In this document: positions 5,735 through 6,665 of the stretch, in pieces | Numbering within the stretch: position 1 is the stretch's first letter | Layout: each line of letters begins with the position of its first letter | Origin: Streptomyces roseochromogenus subsp. oscitans DS 12.976 | GTDB taxonomy: Bacteria; Actinomycetota; Actinomycetes; Streptomycetales; Streptomycetaceae | NCBI RefSeq assembly: GCF_000497445.1 | Contig: NZ_CM002285.1 | Location: forward strand, 5,659,799 to 5,666,463 | Reading direction: 5' to 3' | DNA: 6,665 bases | The notes under the pieces: model-generated | Database searches by the model: none | The model's input: the letters and a program-made list of their open reading frames with translations, nothing else | Told to the model about the DNA's origin: nothing | Position numbers and translations under genes: made by a program

Positions 5735-5908
5735 GGTGATCGCGCTCCTTCGGTACACGGCCGTGAGTTCGGATGGAGGGGTGCGCCGGTACCACTTTTA
5801 ATATACCTTCCTGTAGGTATATTTGCCACGGGCGCAGGTGATGGAGCCATGCGCTCTCTGTGTGAGCCGTGTGTGCTCGCCTCCGGGCGGGCCGGGGGAG
5901 GGGAACGC
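5735..5908. promoter_or_regulatory. Divergent promoter region of the receptor and monooxygenase genes
   Basis: This 174-bp spacer holds the ARE-like palindrome, the receptor's Shine-Dalgarno (AAGGAG on the minus strand, 5745-5750) and that of the monooxygenase (GGAGGGG at 5897-5903, five bases before ATG). TATATT-like hexamers fall inside the palindrome on both strands, so a bound repressor would cover likely -10 sites. Exact promoters cannot be fixed by eye. Confidence 0.55.
5800..5823. promoter_or_regulatory. Strong ARE-like palindrome between the receptor and monooxygenase genes
   Basis: AATATACCT at 5800-5808 and AGGTATATT at 5815-5823 are perfect nine-base inverted repeats around the six-base centre TCCTGT. 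The site is an AT-rich island in GC-rich DNA, centred about 77 bases before the receptor GTG and about 97 before the monooxygenase ATG. Sequence and symmetry fit autoregulatory elements bound by ArpA/ScbR-type receptors. Confidence 0.78.
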
Positions 5909-6665
5909 ATGGGCATCGGCACCTTGATGGACGGCGCACAGCTCGCCGAGGGCGGGTTGCGGACGGCGCGGGTGGCACAGCTGGCCCGGTTGGCCCGGGC
6001 CTCGGCGGCCCGCGTGGACGCGGAGCGGCGGCTGTCCCCGGAACTCGCCGCCGAGATCACCGCCGCCGGATTTCCGGCCCACTTCGTGCCGCGCCGCTGG
6101 GGCGGGGCGGCCGCCGGCTTCCGGCAACTCGTGGACGCCGTCGCGGCACTGGGCGAGGAGTGCGTCGCCACCGCCTGGTGCGCCGCCCTCTACGCCGCGC
6201 ACGGACGGCTCGCCGCCTACCTGCCCGAACGCGGTCAGCGCGAGCTGTGGGACACCTCCCCGGATGTGCGGATCGCCGCCGCCGTCGTACCGCCCGCCGG
6301 ACGGGCCGTCCCCGAGGGGGAGGGCTGGCGGATCTCGGGCGAGTGGCACTACGCCAGCGGTGTCGACCACGCCGACTGGGTGCTGGTCGCCGTACGGGTC
6401 GAAGGGGCGGACGGCGGCGGGTCCGAGGTCCGCTGCTTCGCGGTTCCGCGGCGGGAGTTGGTGATCAAGGACAGCTGGCACAGCCTCGGGCTGCGCGGCA
6501 CGGGCAGCAACACCGTCGTCGCGGGCGGCGCGGGCGTACTGGTGCCGCGCCACCGGAGTTTCACCCTCGCCGATCTCGACACCGTGCGCGCGGGGTGGCC
6601 CGCTGCCACGCCGTGCCCTTCCGGCTCGTCGCCCCGCTCCAGTTCGCCGCGCCGATCCTGGGGGC
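5909..6665 (+). CDS. Acyl-CoA-dehydrogenase-fold flavin monooxygenase, N-terminal part, with apparent frameshift near 6592
   Basis: Resembles flavin-dependent two-component hydroxylases of the acyl-CoA dehydrogenase fold (HpaB/HsaA/ActVA-ORF5-like), which use reduced flavin from a partner reductase to hydroxylate aromatic or other substrates. ATG 5909 follows GGAGGGG. Visible segments: helical N-terminus with LSPELAAEITAAGFPAHFVP and RRWGG (about 42-67), the ATAWCAALYAAHGRLAAYLP helix region (about 91-110), and the beta domain with GEGWRISGEWHYASGVDHAD (about 136-155), then DSWHSLGLRGTGSNTVV (about 186-202). In-frame reading is convincing for about 228 codons. After the GGGG run at 6592-6595 the family-like sequence ARCHAVPFRLVAPLQFAAP continues in the -1 frame, while the original frame turns into Ser/Pro/Arg-rich nonsense. 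One inserted G restores the expected protein, so either the base call is wrong or the gene is broken. The C-terminus is outside the window. Substrate unknown; possibly pathway tailoring or GBL modification. Confidence 0.83.
   Translation, partial: MGIGTLMDGAQLAEGGLRTARVAQLARLARASAARVDAERRLSPELAAEITAAGFPAHFVPRRWGGAAAGFRQLVDAVAALGEECVATAWCAALYAAHGRLAAYLPERGQRELWDTSPDVRIAAAVVPPAGRAVPEGEGWRISGEWHYASGVDHADWVLVAVRVEGADGGGSEVRCFAVPRRELVIKDSWHSLGLRGTGSNTVVAGGAGVLVPRHRSFTLADLDTVRAGWPAATPCPSGSSPRSSSPRRSWG

Noticed and set aside
5735..5758. GTG at 5758 as start of the TetR receptor
   Set aside because: No ribosome site precedes it, and the Shine-Dalgarno for the 5734 GTG lies within this extension.
4176..5978. 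600-codon minus-strand open frame across the DUF4097 gene, the spacer and the TetR gene
   Set aside because: It runs antisense to the well-supported DUF4097 gene and out of frame with the TetR gene. Its composition is Arg/Gly/Pro-rich with no domain, as expected of high-GC shadow frames.

Overview
The window is high-GC DNA with Streptomyces-style codon use: third positions are almost all G or C, GTG starts occur, and Shine-Dalgarno sites are GGAGG-like. The gene families point to Streptomyces or a close actinomycete relative. It is an accessory regulatory locus of the gamma-butyrolactone (GBL) type that often sits beside or inside an antibiotic biosynthesis cluster.

Layout from left to right: (1) a large SARP/AfsR-type activator on the minus strand, cut by the left edge (1-1701); (2) a 229-bp divergent promoter region; (3) an AfsA/ScbA-family GBL synthase on the plus strand (1931-2959); (4) a 308-bp convergent spacer with two hairpins and an 11-bp tandem repeat; (5) a two-HTH regulator on the minus strand, with an IS30-like N-terminal HTH fused to a MarR/GbsR-like domain (3268-4038); (6) a 224-bp divergent region packed with TGCAACG-type repeats; (7) a DUF4097-type beta-repeat protein on the plus strand (4263-4952); (8) a convergent spacer with a hairpin terminator; (9) an ArpA/ScbR-type TetR receptor on the minus strand (5090-5734); (10) a divergent region with a near-perfect palindrome; (11) the start of an acyl-CoA-dehydrogenase-fold flavin monooxygenase on the plus strand (5909 to the right edge), with an apparent one-base frameshift near 6592-6595.

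Inferred logic: the AfsA homologue makes the GBL skeleton. The TetR receptor represses promoters carrying ARE-like palindromes until the GBL builds up. The SARP is the likely downstream activator of a neighbouring pathway, and the flavin monooxygenase may be a tailoring or signal-modifying enzyme. Three ARE-like sequences support this: one between the receptor and monooxygenase genes (5800-5823), one just upstream of the SARP start (1727-1747), and a weaker one over the candidate synthase promoter (1858-1882). The two-HTH regulator and DUF4097 gene look like an independent pair set between synthase and receptor, with their own operator family.

The least ordinary features are the two-HTH regulator with its multi-copy operator array, low-complexity inter-domain linkers encoded by tandem repeats in both the SARP and the synthase, and the frameshift in the terminal gene. 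No RNA gene, CRISPR array, transposase or insertion sequence was seen.
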